DNA from: Bradyrhizobium betae | Lineage (GTDB): Bacteria > Pseudomonadota > Alphaproteobacteria > Rhizobiales > Xanthobacteraceae | Assembly: GCF_008932115.1 (NCBI RefSeq) | Contig: NZ_CP044543.1 | Span: 6,950,501 to 7,014,500, forward strand | DNA length: 64,000 nucleotides | Reading direction: 5' to 3' | In this document: positions 15,951 to 25,129 of the stretch, one piece after another | Position numbering within the stretch: the stretch's first letter is position 1 | How the letters are laid out: every line of letters starts with the position of its first letter | Made by a program: the position numbers and the translations under genes | The notes under the pieces: generated by a model | The model's database searches: none | Told to the model about the DNA's origin: nothing | What the model saw: the letters and a program-made list of their open reading frames with translations, nothing else

Positions 15951-17936
15951 CTAGCCCTTGTGGCAGCACGAGCTGCCGCCGCCTTTCTCCTCGCCCGCAA
16001 GCACGCTGCGGCTGTTGCGATCAGGCGGGATGTCGCCGGCTGCATTGGCTGCGAAGAAGCCGGTCGGCTTGAGCATGAATCCGGCATATTCAACCGGCAT
16101 GATCGGAAAGTCCTCGGGCTTGCAGACATGGGTGTGGCCGAAGGAATGCCACACCACGATGTCGGTGTTCTCGATATTGCGGTTCTGCGCGGCGTAGCGC
16201 GGCAGGCCGTCCCCGCCGGCGTGGACGTTGGGATAGTCGCCGCTGGCATACTTCTCGTCCGGATCGAACGCCGTCACCCAGACATGCCTGGTGGCAAAGC
16301 CGCCGCGCTTGCGGACATAACTGCCCTCCTGCGCCAGCATCAGCGGGCTCGGATTGACAACGAGCTTGTAGGCCGGCGCGTTGCCGACCGAGTTGGTCTC
16401 GTTGGGATTGCTGATCTTCCAGAACCGGCCGGTCTCGCCATTGGCGATCGCCGCCGCATCGCGCTCGCGAGATAGCACGCGCGTGGTGGTGTCGAACGCA
16501 TTGCCGTGCGGATTGTCCGCGCCCCAGGGCCGCGGCACGAATTCGTGCTCGGTGACGGTGTTTCCGCCGCCGTCGAGATCCATGTGCATGCGCACGTTGA
16601 AGAAGTGCTGGTGCGTCGGACCGCCAAGATTGTCGTCGACCATGCCGCCCCATTTGTACGTCTCGCCGGATGGCACCGCGGCGGTCTGGATGATGCCGGT
16701 AAGCTTGACCTCGAGCTGGATCGTGCCGTCCTGATACAGGTACCAGTAGAAGCCGTAGTCGTAATTGCCGACGGTGGCGAAGAACGAGATCACGAGCCGC
16801 CGCGAGCGCCGCACCTCGAACAGGCCGTTGCGGAATTCATAGTGTTTCCAGGCAATTCCGTAGTCTTCTTCATGCATGCAGATCGCGTTCTGCATCACAA
16901 AGGGCTCGCCCTTGTTGTCCGCTGCCGGCACGTCGAAGTAATGGATGTTGCCGAGGCAGTCGCAACCGAGCTCCAGCGCATTGGCAAGCATGCCCAGCCC
17001 GTACTCACCGGCATCGAACGCCGACTTCCAGAAGTGGTTCTCGGTCGGATCGGCATAAGGCACCACCATCTCGGTGACGCTGGCGCGATGGATCAGCGAG
17101 CGCTTTCGCGCACCGTCCTGATAGCTGAGCTGATGCAGCACCAGGCCCTCGCGCGGCGTGAAGCCGACGCGAAAGCTCCATTTCTGCCAGTCGACCTTCC
17201 AGCCATCGACCTTGAAGCTCGCACCTTCCGGCTGCTCGATATGCAGCGGCTTGATGTCGGTGCGCGGGTTTTTCACCTCATTCGCGCCGTAGTTCCGCTT
17301 CTTGCGCGGGATCGGCACGATAGGGTCTGCGTCCGTGAGATCAATGACCTTGCCGGCGATCAGGTCGACGACGGCGACAACGCCCTCGATCGGGTGCGCA
17401 TAGCCGTTGTCCTGGAGATGTTCGCGGAAAAAGCTGACGGCCCGAACGATGCGGGCGCCGCGCTCGAACTCCATGTCAAAGAAGCCCGACGAAAACGGAT
17501 CGACCTGAACCAGCTCGATGTCCTTGTCGGTCAGCCCGCGCCGAATCATCGCCGCGCGCCAGCCGGGGTCGGCCTTGACCACGGCCTCACACTTGAAGAA
17601 TTCCTCCAGCATCACCGGCGGCTGCCCGTAGGGCGCTTCGCGGTTGGGGATGACTTTGCGGCCGACAATCTCATTGCGGGCGAGATCGACGATGTGCTCG
17701 ATCGCCTCGCCCGTGGTGATGTCCAGCGTCAGCGCGAAGGCGCGCCGCCCTGCTTTGCCCGTGGCCAGCTGCTGTTTGGTCGGCTCCTCCAGCCGAACCG
17801 TCGGGAAGCGGCAATTCTCCGGCGAGGCCGCAGCAGCGCGCACCAGCGTGCAGACCGCGGTGATCTCTTCGGCGGTCAGCGGATCGAGCGCATGCGGGGT
17901 CGCGCTTTGCGCTGTGACTTTGACGGTATCGAGCAT
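15951..17936 (-). CDS. copper-containing primary amine oxidase
   Basis: The 661-aa protein has all catalytic landmarks at positions close to the Arthrobacter globiformis enzyme. The catalytic base is Asp308 in 'AFDAGEYGLG'. The tyrosine that becomes topaquinone is Tyr392 in 'VGNYDYGFYW'. Copper ligands are His442 and His444 in 'THQHFFNVRMHMD' plus a C-terminal histidine in 'HSFGHTHVCKPEDFPIMP'. It oxidises primary amines to aldehydes, releasing ammonia and peroxide. No signal peptide is visible, so it is probably cytosolic. The C-terminus ends with adjacent cysteines (SSCCHKG). A serine hydrolase gene lies 15 bases upstream and may be co-transcribed. Confidence 0.96.
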   Translation of the reverse strand: MLDTVKVTAQSATPHALDPLTAEEITAVCTLVRAAAASPENCRFPTVRLEEPTKQQLATGKAGRRAFALTLDITTGEAIEHIVDLARNEIVGRKVIPNREAPYGQPPVMLEEFFKCEAVVKADPGWRAAMIRRGLTDKDIELVQVDPFSSGFFDMEFERGARIVRAVSFFREHLQDNGYAHPIEGVVAVVDLIAGKVIDLTDADPIVPIPRKKRNYGANEVKNPRTDIKPLHIEQPEGASFKVDGWKVDWQKWSFRVGFTPREGLVLHQLSYQDGARKRSLIHRASVTEMVVPYADPTENHFWKSAFDAGEYGLGMLANALELGCDCLGNIHYFDVPAADNKGEPFVMQNAICMHEEDYGIAWKHYEFRNGLFEVRRSRRLVISFFATVGNYDYGFYWYLYQDGTIQLEVKLTGIIQTAAVPSGETYKWGGMVDDNLGGPTHQHFFNVRMHMDLDGGGNTVTEHEFVPRPWGADNPHGNAFDTTTRVLSRERDAAAIANGETGRFWKISNPNETNSVGNAPAYKLVVNPSPLMLAQEGSYVRKRGGFATRHVWVTAFDPDEKYASGDYPNVHAGGDGLPRYAAQNRNIENTDIVVWHSFGHTHVCKPEDFPIMPVEYAGFMLKPTGFFAANAAGDIPPDRNSRSVLAGEEKGGGSSCCHKG

Positions 17937-17951
17937 GGTGATGTCCAGAGG

Positions 17952-19148
17952 TCAGCGCGTGGCAAGATGCGTGGTGATGGCGTGGAAGGCCGCCAGCCAG
18001 CGATGGTCGAGCGGAATGTCCATCGCCTTGGGCTGGGTCGCGAGCTTGACGATAACGGTGTCGGTGGCCGCATCGATATAGAGCCACTGGCCGTGGATGC
18101 CGATTGCGGCGAGATCGTTGCGCGCGGCATCGATCGTGTACCATTTGCTGCGGTAGCGGGCGCCCGGGAAGATGTCGGCGAGGTCGCCGTCGGCCCATGC
18201 GCTGGGATCGCCGTTCTCGTGGATGTCGTCGATCCACCAGCCCGGCACCACCTGCCGTCCGTCGACCAGGCCGCGATTGCGGATCATCTCGCCGAAACGC
18301 AGCAGATCGCGCGCGGTGACCGAGAGGCCGCCGGCGATGCGGCCCATGCCATGACTGTCGAGCGTCATGGAGCCGTCCTCCTCGGCGCCCAGCGGCTGCC
18401 AGAGATATTCGGAGAGGATGCGCGGATAAGGCATGCCGCAAGCGCGCTCATAGACCCAGCCAAGCACCTCGGTGTTGGTCGAGACGTAGTGGAACACCTT
18501 GCCATGCGGCTTGCCGGTGCCGCGCAGCGTGGTGAGGTAGGCGCGCTGATGGCCGGGCTCGACGCCAGGCGGCGGCACGTCCCAACCCGAGGAGAACCGA
18601 TAGCGCGCGACGTCGCCGGCGGGGTCCTCGTAGTCCTCCTCGAACTTGATCGCGACCGCCATGTCGAGGACGTTGCGAACGGTGCAGCTGCCGTAGACGG
18701 AGTTCTCCAGCTCCGGCACGTAGCGCACCACCCTCGCCTCGGGATCGAGCAGCCCGCGGCCTGCGAGCACGCCGCCGAGCGTGCCGGCGATCGACTTGCT
18801 GATCGAGCAGATCAGATGCGGCGTGGTCACGCTCATGCCATCGCCGTACCATTCGTGGATCAGCGTACCCCGGTGCATCACCAGCAGCGCGTCACCAAAG
18901 GTCTCCCGCAGCGTGGCCTCGATCGTGGTCGGCTTGCCGTCCGGTGCGGTGAAGTCGAGCTTTTGCAGTTCGTGCGGCGCGCTTGGTATCGGCGTCGGAT
19001 GCGCTGAGCGGCGGACCTCGGCGGTCGGCAGCACCTCGCGGATATGGGTAAAGCCCCAGCGGATGGCGGGAAAGCTGCGCCAGTTGGCGCGCGTCACCTG
19101 GGCCTCTGGCGCGGGCGGGCTGCCGCGCATGACATCGGTCGGTCGCAT
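17952..19148 (-). CDS. serine hydrolase of the class C beta-lactamase fold
   Basis: The 398-aa protein has the SxxK nucleophile motif SISK in 'TPHLICSISKSIAGTLGGVL', a Tyr-containing second motif in 'VFHYVSTNTEVLGWVYE', and 'GIHGQWLYID' in place of the third HTG/KTG box. Such proteins include esterases, amide hydrolases and 6-aminohexanoate-dimer hydrolase relatives. The ATG at 19148 has GGAGGG in front and removes a poor N-terminal extension that reaches 19244. No signal peptide is seen, so cytosolic action is likely. It may release an amine that the downstream amine oxidase then uses; that link is inferred from the 15-base spacing only. Confidence 0.87.
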   Translation of the reverse strand: MRPTDVMRGSPPAPEAQVTRANWRSFPAIRWGFTHIREVLPTAEVRRSAHPTPIPSAPHELQKLDFTAPDGKPTTIEATLRETFGDALLVMHRGTLIHEWYGDGMSVTTPHLICSISKSIAGTLGGVLAGRGLLDPEARVVRYVPELENSVYGSCTVRNVLDMAVAIKFEEDYEDPAGDVARYRFSSGWDVPPPGVEPGHQRAYLTTLRGTGKPHGKVFHYVSTNTEVLGWVYERACGMPYPRILSEYLWQPLGAEEDGSMTLDSHGMGRIAGGLSVTARDLLRFGEMIRNRGLVDGRQVVPGWWIDDIHENGDPSAWADGDLADIFPGARYRSKWYTIDAARNDLAAIGIHGQWLYIDAATDTVIVKLATQPKAMDIPLDHRWLAAFHAITTHLATR

Positions 19149-19328
19149 CTCGATCCCTCCGCAAAGCGCGATCCCAACCCCGGTGTCCGGAACGGCAACG
19201 AAGACTGCACCCGGGCGCCGTCCTGCGTTATCGAGATCCGGCAATATTTTGCTGGACAGGCACCATGGCCGTGCCAGTCTGGCGTGGCTCTTGCTAACTG
19301 CTCGACTTACAGATTCCGACGTAGTGTC

Positions 19329-20315
19329 ATGGCTTTAAGCGCAACTCTTCCGATTCAGGACTCAGCTCACAATCTGCTTCAGGCGAGCAGTACGGATGTC
19401 GATGAGCACTGCGCCGGCCTCGGCCGTTGGCGGCTGAGCTACGATCAGATCAGCGCCGGCGCGTTCCGCAGCAGCTTTACGCAGCTCTCTTTGCCCCGGC
19501 TCGAAGTGTTCCGCGAGATCACCAGCCAGCAGGTGCGCCAACACGGCCAGCTCGGTACCGACAGTTTTGGCATCGGCCTGCCCTGGGACGGCGACGGCGA
19601 ACTCAGCTGCAACGGGACAAGCGCCAGGGGGGCCCGCGTGCTCGCCAGCATCGACGCCGAGATCGACATGTGTACGCCGAAGGCTTTCGAGCTGCGCGGT
19701 GTCGTCGCGAGCACGGTGCTGATCGCGGAGTTGGCGGCCCGGCTCGATATCGAGTTGCCGCGCGCCGTCTGGCACAAGTTGCGGGTGATCGAGATGGCGG
19801 CGGCGCCGGTCGCGCGGCTGCGCGCCCTTCTTGCCGCCATCCAGGAGACCATCGCGGCCACGCCAGAACGGTTCGACGATCCAGCAGCGCGGCAGGCGTT
19901 GGAAGACGCCCTCCTCGTCGAGATCATGGACATGTTGCCGACGGCACGCGCCAGCGACCCCGGCCGAAGCTCAGCGGCCCGGAGGCGCACCGTCGATCGT
20001 GCTCGCGAGCTGATGCATGCCAGTGGCGAGCGCGCGCTGTCGTTGCTCGAGGTCTGCAAGGCAGTCGGCGCGAGCCCGCGCAAGCTCGGCTATTGCTTTC
20101 AGGAAGTGGTGAGCACCAGCCCGATGCACTATTGGCGGGCGATGCGCCTGAACCGCGTGCGGCGGGATCTCAAACGCGCCGGCGGCGCCGAGACCTCGAT
20201 CTACGACGTCGCCGTGCAGCACGGCTTCTGGCACTTCAGCCAGTTCTCGCTCGACTACAAGCGCCACTTCTCCGAGCTGCCTTCAGAGACGCTGCGGCGC
20301 GCGCGAGCAGCGTAG
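19329..20315 (+). CDS. AraC-family transcriptional regulator
   Basis: The 328-aa protein ends with a two-motif AraC DNA-binding domain, about residues 220-325: 'LSLLEVCKAVGASPRKLGYC' and 'SIYDVAVQHGFWHFSQFSLD' followed by 'YKRHFSELPSETLRR'. The N-terminal 200 residues resemble the ligand domain of proteins that act next to amine-utilisation genes (EutR/FeaR type). The gene is divergent from the serine hydrolase and amine oxidase, with about 180 bases between, so it probably controls them. ATG 19329 begins a typical N-terminus; longer in-frame starts overlap the divergent promoter. Confidence 0.92.
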   Translation: MALSATLPIQDSAHNLLQASSTDVDEHCAGLGRWRLSYDQISAGAFRSSFTQLSLPRLEVFREITSQQVRQHGQLGTDSFGIGLPWDGDGELSCNGTSARGARVLASIDAEIDMCTPKAFELRGVVASTVLIAELAARLDIELPRAVWHKLRVIEMAAAPVARLRALLAAIQETIAATPERFDDPAARQALEDALLVEIMDMLPTARASDPGRSSAARRRTVDRARELMHASGERALSLLEVCKAVGASPRKLGYCFQEVVSTSPMHYWRAMRLNRVRRDLKRAGGAETSIYDVAVQHGFWHFSQFSLDYKRHFSELPSETLRRARAA

Positions 20316-20369
20316 ATGACATCTTGACCAAACGAACGGGGCTCCGCACCACGCCGCTTGCCGTTGTCG

Positions 20370-22067
20370 CTATTCACCAAGAAAATAGCGGCGACGTTTT
20401 GACTTGTAGCTCGCTGGGTTGAAGTGCGGCGGCAGCCACTCGCTGGTCTTTTCCTTCAGGTAGCCGGCGTTGGGATCGTGACGATCAGCTGCGGTCAGCT
20501 TACGCACGAGATAGCGCGCATAATGGTGATCGAAGATTCGCATGAACTCTCCGAAATAGATGTCGGCAACGCGGGTGTCGCCGCAGATCACGAGCATATT
20601 CTCATCGTTGATCCGCTGGGACGGCTGACTGAAATTGGCGGAGCCAGTGACGGTCAGGGGAACGTCCGACAACGGATCGATCAGCATGAATTTGTCGTGA
20701 ATGTAGTCGTTGGTATTCAGGGGATTGTCACGCTCCCCTAGAAAATTGGCCAGCGCATTCCCGCCCAAATAGCTCCCCGCCGCGAACAGCACGTCCCGAT
20801 CCCGTCCGATGATCTCTCCGTCGCCCAGATCGTCATCCTTGACGACGTAGCGCAACACGTCATTGTCCTTGGCCAGAACGGATTGAAACACCTTGTCGAT
20901 GTTGAACGCGACCGTAAAGCAGACGATGCGCTCGGCTTCATTCATTCGGTCGGCGTACCACTGAAGCGTCTCGCTGCTATCCTTCTCGTCTCGCGCACTG
21001 AACACCGGTGTGAGGCTACCCGGTGCCGGTCGCCCGGCTGGCAGGGGCGATGCCTCCCTGTTGAGCGGCCGCAGCTTGGTCGGCGTCAGGTTTTTTGCCA
21101 GCCGATCCCAATAGTTGAGATACGCAGCAGCAATGCCGGTATCCCACACGATATGGCCGACATTGGAGTGACCGAATATTCCGCCCTTTGAGATGTTTGT
21201 TGAGCCAAACCATACGCCGATCGGCGCGTCATCCTTCAGAAGCACGATGAATTTGTTGTGCCGGATACCCTCCGTCACCGTACGCGGGATCACCGCATCC
21301 GCCTGGTCGAGACCGGCTTTCGCAATCGTTGCGTTGTTTTCGACTTTGTAGGAACTTTCCGCGTCATAGACGATCTTGACGTCGGCTCCGGCTTCGACCG
21401 CCTTGGCAAAGGCATTCGCGACCGGCTGATAGTGGAACTCGTAAACCGCCGCCCGAAGCGCAAAGTGGTGATCCTCGGCAAGACCGATAAAGCGGATCAT
21501 CGCCTCGAAGAGTCCACGCGAAAGCCAAACCATTTCTTCAGAAGCAGGGTTGTCGGTATCAGGCTCTGCATTCTCGAAGCGACGAGCATAGGCCTGCGAC
21601 CCGATTACCCCGCGATTGAAGTAGACGTCATGGCGGCTCGTATCGTTGTCCGCATCGGGATGGAGTAGGTACTCGACCTCCGTGTTGATCTCGACCGTGA
21701 CCGCCGATGCGTCGTCAAGGACAAGGTTCTTCGCGGTGCCATATGTTGGGACGATGCGATAGCGATAGGTCCGGCTGGATTGGGCCGTATAGTCGCCCCA
21801 TTGAAAAGTCTGGATGGGATGGTCGGCCGTGCTCACCGGCGTACCGGGCGGCAGCCCGCGATCTTTCTCGCGAAATCGCTTGATACTTCGCATCCAGTAT
21901 TTTTCGACCTGGACCCCGTTGTTGAGCTCGGTGCGTTCGATGGCAAAGCCCATCAGGCCGCTATGCTTGTTTTCCTGGTCCGGTGCGAAATCCCAGGCCA
22001 GGATCACCACATAGGTTCCGGCAACTGCGCGCGCACGCAACGTGCCATTCGATGAGGCTTGTCTCAC
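20370..22067 (-). CDS. phospholipase D-like (HKD) family protein with N-terminal beta-sandwich-like region
   Basis: The 565-aa protein has two PLD half-sites. The second is canonical: HDKFMLID (H-x-K-x4-D) and 'VTGSANFSQPSQ'. The first is altered: 'HNKFIVLLKDD' has Asp two residues late, followed by 'WFGSTNISKGG'. The N-terminal ~150 residues read like a fibronectin-III or similar sandwich ('GTYVVILAWDFAP', 'SRTYRYRIVPTYGT'). There is no signal peptide. Codon use looks less GC-biased than in neighbours, hinting at transfer. PLD-fold proteins of this size include nucleases, phospholipases, toxins and defence effectors. It stands alone, convergent with the AraC gene. Confidence 0.85.
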   Translation of the reverse strand: MRQASSNGTLRARAVAGTYVVILAWDFAPDQENKHSGLMGFAIERTELNNGVQVEKYWMRSIKRFREKDRGLPPGTPVSTADHPIQTFQWGDYTAQSSRTYRYRIVPTYGTAKNLVLDDASAVTVEINTEVEYLLHPDADNDTSRHDVYFNRGVIGSQAYARRFENAEPDTDNPASEEMVWLSRGLFEAMIRFIGLAEDHHFALRAAVYEFHYQPVANAFAKAVEAGADVKIVYDAESSYKVENNATIAKAGLDQADAVIPRTVTEGIRHNKFIVLLKDDAPIGVWFGSTNISKGGIFGHSNVGHIVWDTGIAAAYLNYWDRLAKNLTPTKLRPLNREASPLPAGRPAPGSLTPVFSARDEKDSSETLQWYADRMNEAERIVCFTVAFNIDKVFQSVLAKDNDVLRYVVKDDDLGDGEIIGRDRDVLFAAGSYLGGNALANFLGERDNPLNTNDYIHDKFMLIDPLSDVPLTVTGSANFSQPSQRINDENMLVICGDTRVADIYFGEFMRIFDHHYARYLVRKLTAADRHDPNAGYLKEKTSEWLPPHFNPASYKSKRRRYFLGE

Positions 22068-22280
22068 GGGCGGCTCTCCCTGAATCGGCTTTGCTGAAAT
22101 AGGCCTCTACTCAGGAGAGAATATTATTTCGAAGCAACCTTTAGGAAGAGCCACTGTGGAGGCGTGCGTGCGACGTATCGCCACGACGTGAAAGCCGTGG
22201 CGGCAGCATGTGACTGTAGTGCGACAGCGGAGGCTGCTGCGGCGGCCAGGCCCGCGGCCTGCCCCCGCATCGTCTGCCCC

Positions 22281-23060
22281 TTACCAGGTCGGCAGATAAG
22301 TGCCCTTGAAGCGCGTCTCCAGGAACGCCTTCACGGGCTCGGAATGATAGGCCTCGATCAGCTGCTTCACCCACGGCTTGTCCTTGTCCTCCTCGCGGAC
22401 GGCGAGGATGTTGACCCAGGGACCATCGGGATTTTCACGCGCGATCGCGTCGGTTGCTGGATTGAGGCCGGCCTGCACGGCGTAATTGTTGTTGATCGAG
22501 ACGACGTCGACGTCCTGCAGCGCGCGCGGGAGCTGGGCGGCGTCGAGCTCGACGAAGCGAAGCTTCTTCGGGTTGTCGGTGATGTCGGCGATGGTCGAGG
22601 AGACGTCGTTGTTGTCCTTCAGCTTGATGACGCCGTGCAGCGCCAGGATCATCAGGCCGCGCGCGCCGTTGGAGGGATCGTTGGCGATCGCAACGCGGGC
22701 GCCTTCCGGTAGATCCGCGAGCTTCTTGTATTTCTGCGAATAGACGCCCTGCGGCGAGCCGATCGTGGTCGCGACCTTGACGATCTTCCAGCCCGTCTTG
22801 GAAATCTGGTTCTTCAGGTACGGCTCATGCTGGAACGAGTTGGCCTCGAGGTCCTTCAGCGCCAGCGCCTGGTTCGGGATCACGTAGTCGGTGAACTCGA
22901 CCACCTTGATGTCGAGGCCGCGCTCGGCGCCGACCTTCTTCACGACGTCCAGGATCTCGGCATGGGGCCCGGCGGTGACGCCGACGCGGATGGTCTCGGC
23001 GTGGGCCGTGGTCGCAAGCAAGGCTGCAGCCGCAAGGGTTGCCAGAAAACGCATTGTCAT
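22281..23060 (-). CDS. metQ: methionine ABC transporter substrate-binding protein, NlpA/MetQ family
   Basis: The 259-aa protein has a signal peptide (MTMRFLATLAAAALLATTAHA) but no lipobox cysteine, so it is a soluble periplasmic binder. Family motifs include 'IRVGVTAGPHAEILDVVKK', 'EFTDYVIPNQALALKDLEAN', 'IANDPSNGARGLMIL' and 'VSINNNYAVQAGLNP'. It delivers methionine to MetI-MetN. It is last in a metN-metI-metQ operon, 23 bases after metI. About 210 bases downstream hold no gene. Confidence 0.94.
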   Translation of the reverse strand: MTMRFLATLAAAALLATTAHAETIRVGVTAGPHAEILDVVKKVGAERGLDIKVVEFTDYVIPNQALALKDLEANSFQHEPYLKNQISKTGWKIVKVATTIGSPQGVYSQKYKKLADLPEGARVAIANDPSNGARGLMILALHGVIKLKDNNDVSSTIADITDNPKKLRFVELDAAQLPRALQDVDVVSINNNYAVQAGLNPATDAIARENPDGPWVNILAVREEDKDKPWVKQLIEAYHSEPVKAFLETRFKGTYLPTW

Positions 23061-23083
23061 CTCCAGTTTCGAAAAAATGTGGA

Positions 23084-23749
23084 TCAGCGATGCCGCAGCC
23101 GGCGGTTGACCCGGCCCGCCAGATAATCCCCCGCGCTTTGCACGAGCTGCACGAGCGCGATCAGCACGACCACGACGGCGAGCATCATCTCCGGCATGAA
23201 GCGCTGGTAGCCGTAGCGGATGCCGAGGTCGCCGAGGCCGCCGCCGCCGACGGCACCCACCATCGCGGAGTAGCCGAGCAGGCTGACCACCGCGAGCGTC
23301 AGAGCCAGAACCAGTCCGGGCAGCGCTTCGGGGATCAGCACCTTGAGCACGATCTGGATTGGCGAGGCCCCGAACGAGGACGCGGTCTCGATCAGGCCGC
23401 CATCGACCTCGCGGATCGCAGCCTCGACGAGACGCGCGATGAACGGCGTCGATGCGATGACCAGCGGCACGATCGCCGCGGTCGAGCCGATCGAGGTGCC
23501 GGCAATCAGCCGGGTGAACGGGATGATGGCGACGACGAGGATGATGAAGGGCGTCGAGCGCGTTGCATTGACGACGATGCCGAGCACGCGATTGACGGCG
23601 GGAGCCGAGAACAGTTCGCCCTTCCGGCTGGTCGCGAGGAAGACGCCGAGCGGCAGGCCGAAGGTGGTGCCGAGCAGCGCCGCGATACCGACCATGTACA
23701 GGCTTTCGCCCGTGGCCTGGATGATCAGATTGATGAGTTCAGGCGACAT
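23084..23749 (-). CDS. metI: methionine ABC transporter permease
   Basis: The 221-aa inner-membrane protein has five likely helices and the permease EAA-type loop 'EAAIREVDGGLIETASSFGA', followed by 'VLKVLIPEALPGLVLALTLA'. The ATG at 23749 (MSPELINLIIQATGES) lies inside the 3' end of metN, so the two genes overlap by 11 bases and are coupled. An open frame to 23908 is antisense-like leader, not gene. It forms the membrane channel of the methionine importer. Confidence 0.95.
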   Translation of the reverse strand: MSPELINLIIQATGESLYMVGIAALLGTTFGLPLGVFLATSRKGELFSAPAVNRVLGIVVNATRSTPFIILVVAIIPFTRLIAGTSIGSTAAIVPLVIASTPFIARLVEAAIREVDGGLIETASSFGASPIQIVLKVLIPEALPGLVLALTLAVVSLLGYSAMVGAVGGGGLGDLGIRYGYQRFMPEMMLAVVVVLIALVQLVQSAGDYLAGRVNRRLRHR

Positions 23750-24875
23750 AGCCGAGACGCTCCGCCGAGAATTGATATTGAGACAGCCAGGCAAGCGTGC
23801 GCGTCGCCGCGCCCTCGCCCCCAGAATTGCCAAGAGGAATGCCGAGCACCAGCGAGCCCACATGCTGGCCGCCGATCTCGTCGATGCGGGCCGACAGCAG
23901 CGCCACATCGAGGCCGAGCTCGCGCGCGAGCCGCGCCACCAGCGTGTCGCCGGCCCCTGCCCCGCGGGCCTGGACGCGGATCACGGCCTGCCCGCCGACA
24001 GGCGGCTCCGCCACGATCCGGCTTTGCAGCGAGACCGGCAGGCTGTCGCCGATCGCCTCGGCCAGGAAGGATTGCGTGATCGGATGTTTGGGATGGGTGA
24101 AGATGTCGGCGACATGGCCGCTCTCGACGACGTGGCCGGCATCTAACACCACGACTTCCTTGGCGAGCTGACGCACGACCGACATTTCATGGGTGATCAG
24201 CACCATGGTCACGCCCAGCTCGCGGTTGATGTTGGCGAGCAGATCGAGAATGGCGCGCGTGGTCTGCGGATCGAGCGCCGAGGTCGCCTCGTCCGACAGA
24301 AGTACGCTCGGCCGCGTCGCCAGCGCTCGCGCGATGCCGACGCGCTGCTTCTGGCCGCCCGACAGTTCCGACGGATAACGGTCGTGCTTGTCGGCGATGC
24401 CGACCAGCGCCAGCAGCTCCGCGACGCGGGTCTTGATGTCGGCCCTGGACCAGCCGGCGATCTCGAGCGGTAGCGCGATGTTGTCGGCCGCCGTGCGCGA
24501 GGACAGCAGGTTGAAGTGCTGGAAGATCATGCCGATCGAGCGCTGCGCCAGCCGCAATTCGCGGCCCGCCAGCGCCGAGATGTCTCGGCCATCGACGATG
24601 ACGTGACCCGCGGTCGGCTTCTCGAGCCCGTTGATCAGCCGGACCAGACTCGACTTACCGGCGCCGGAACGGCCGATCACACCCGTGATCGAACCGCGCG
24701 GAATCGCGAAATCGATATCCTGCAGCGCGTTGACGCCGGGCTTGCCGCGATAGGCCGGATAGGTTTTCGAGATGCCAGCGAAACGGACCATGGCCTCCGC
24801 TTCGACTGCGGCAGGTGAAATCGCTTCGAGCGTTTCGAGCGGTTGTCCGATCGCGAGCGATTGGTGGGCGTTCAT
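23739..24875 (-). CDS. metN: methionine ABC transporter ATP-binding protein with NIL domain
   Basis: The protein (378 aa from ATG 24875) has Walker A 'GVIGRSGAGKSS', signature 'LSGGQKQRVGIARAL', Walker B 'SVLLSDEATSALD' and the H-loop 'VLITHEMSVV'. A C-terminal NIL domain, about the last 95 residues ending 'QFSAERLGYVA', is the methionine-sensing domain of MetN. The N-terminus is uncertain: in-frame starts exist at 24875, 24890 and 25004, and family alignment begins near 'MVRFAGISKTYPA'. I saw no SAM-II riboswitch upstream. Confidence 0.93.
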   Translation of the reverse strand: MNAHQSLAIGQPLETLEAISPAAVEAEAMVRFAGISKTYPAYRGKPGVNALQDIDFAIPRGSITGVIGRSGAGKSSLVRLINGLEKPTAGHVIVDGRDISALAGRELRLAQRSIGMIFQHFNLLSSRTAADNIALPLEIAGWSRADIKTRVAELLALVGIADKHDRYPSELSGGQKQRVGIARALATRPSVLLSDEATSALDPQTTRAILDLLANINRELGVTMVLITHEMSVVRQLAKEVVVLDAGHVVESGHVADIFTHPKHPITQSFLAEAIGDSLPVSLQSRIVAEPPVGGQAVIRVQARGAGAGDTLVARLARELGLDVALLSARIDEIGGQHVGSLVLGIPLGNSGGEGAATRTLAWLSQYQFSAERLGYVA

Positions 24876-25085
24876 GGAGGCGGCCTTCATGCATGATAAT
24901 TCGCTTGCCCGCATGCCCCAGTGACCTGCGGGAACCTGGTCGCATCGAGCGACGGGGTAAAACAGCGGCCGAGCGGTCGGTTGCACCGCGCTGCACTGCA
25001 GCACGCACCATCGCCTTTTCAGGTCTTTCGTGCAATTTCAGATATTTGCAGGGAGTTGGACGAAGTTTTCCATAGGCCCCGCCGT

Positions 25086-25101
25086 AGAAGAATATTCTTC
25101 T
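25086..25101. promoter_or_regulatory. perfect 16-bp AT-centred palindrome upstream of metN
   Basis: AGAAGAATATTCTTCT is its own reverse complement. It lies in a 255-base gap between metN (starting at 24875, minus) and the broken DASS gene. The length and AT core suit a dimeric repressor site. It is about 210 bases before the assumed metN start, so it may instead be a hairpin or serve a start further upstream. Confidence 0.35.
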
Positions 25102-25129
25102 GCCGAGTGGTATCTGCCTCCGGCCCGGC

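Noticed and set aside
16506..19007. Long open frame of 833 codons on the plus strand
   Set aside because: It is antisense to the amine oxidase and serine hydrolase, is full of Arg/His/Asp with no domain, and reflects GC-rich codon structure of the real genes.
24876..25129. SAM riboswitch upstream of metN
   Set aside because: No SAM-I or SAM-II core sequence was recognised in the gap; only a simple palindrome.
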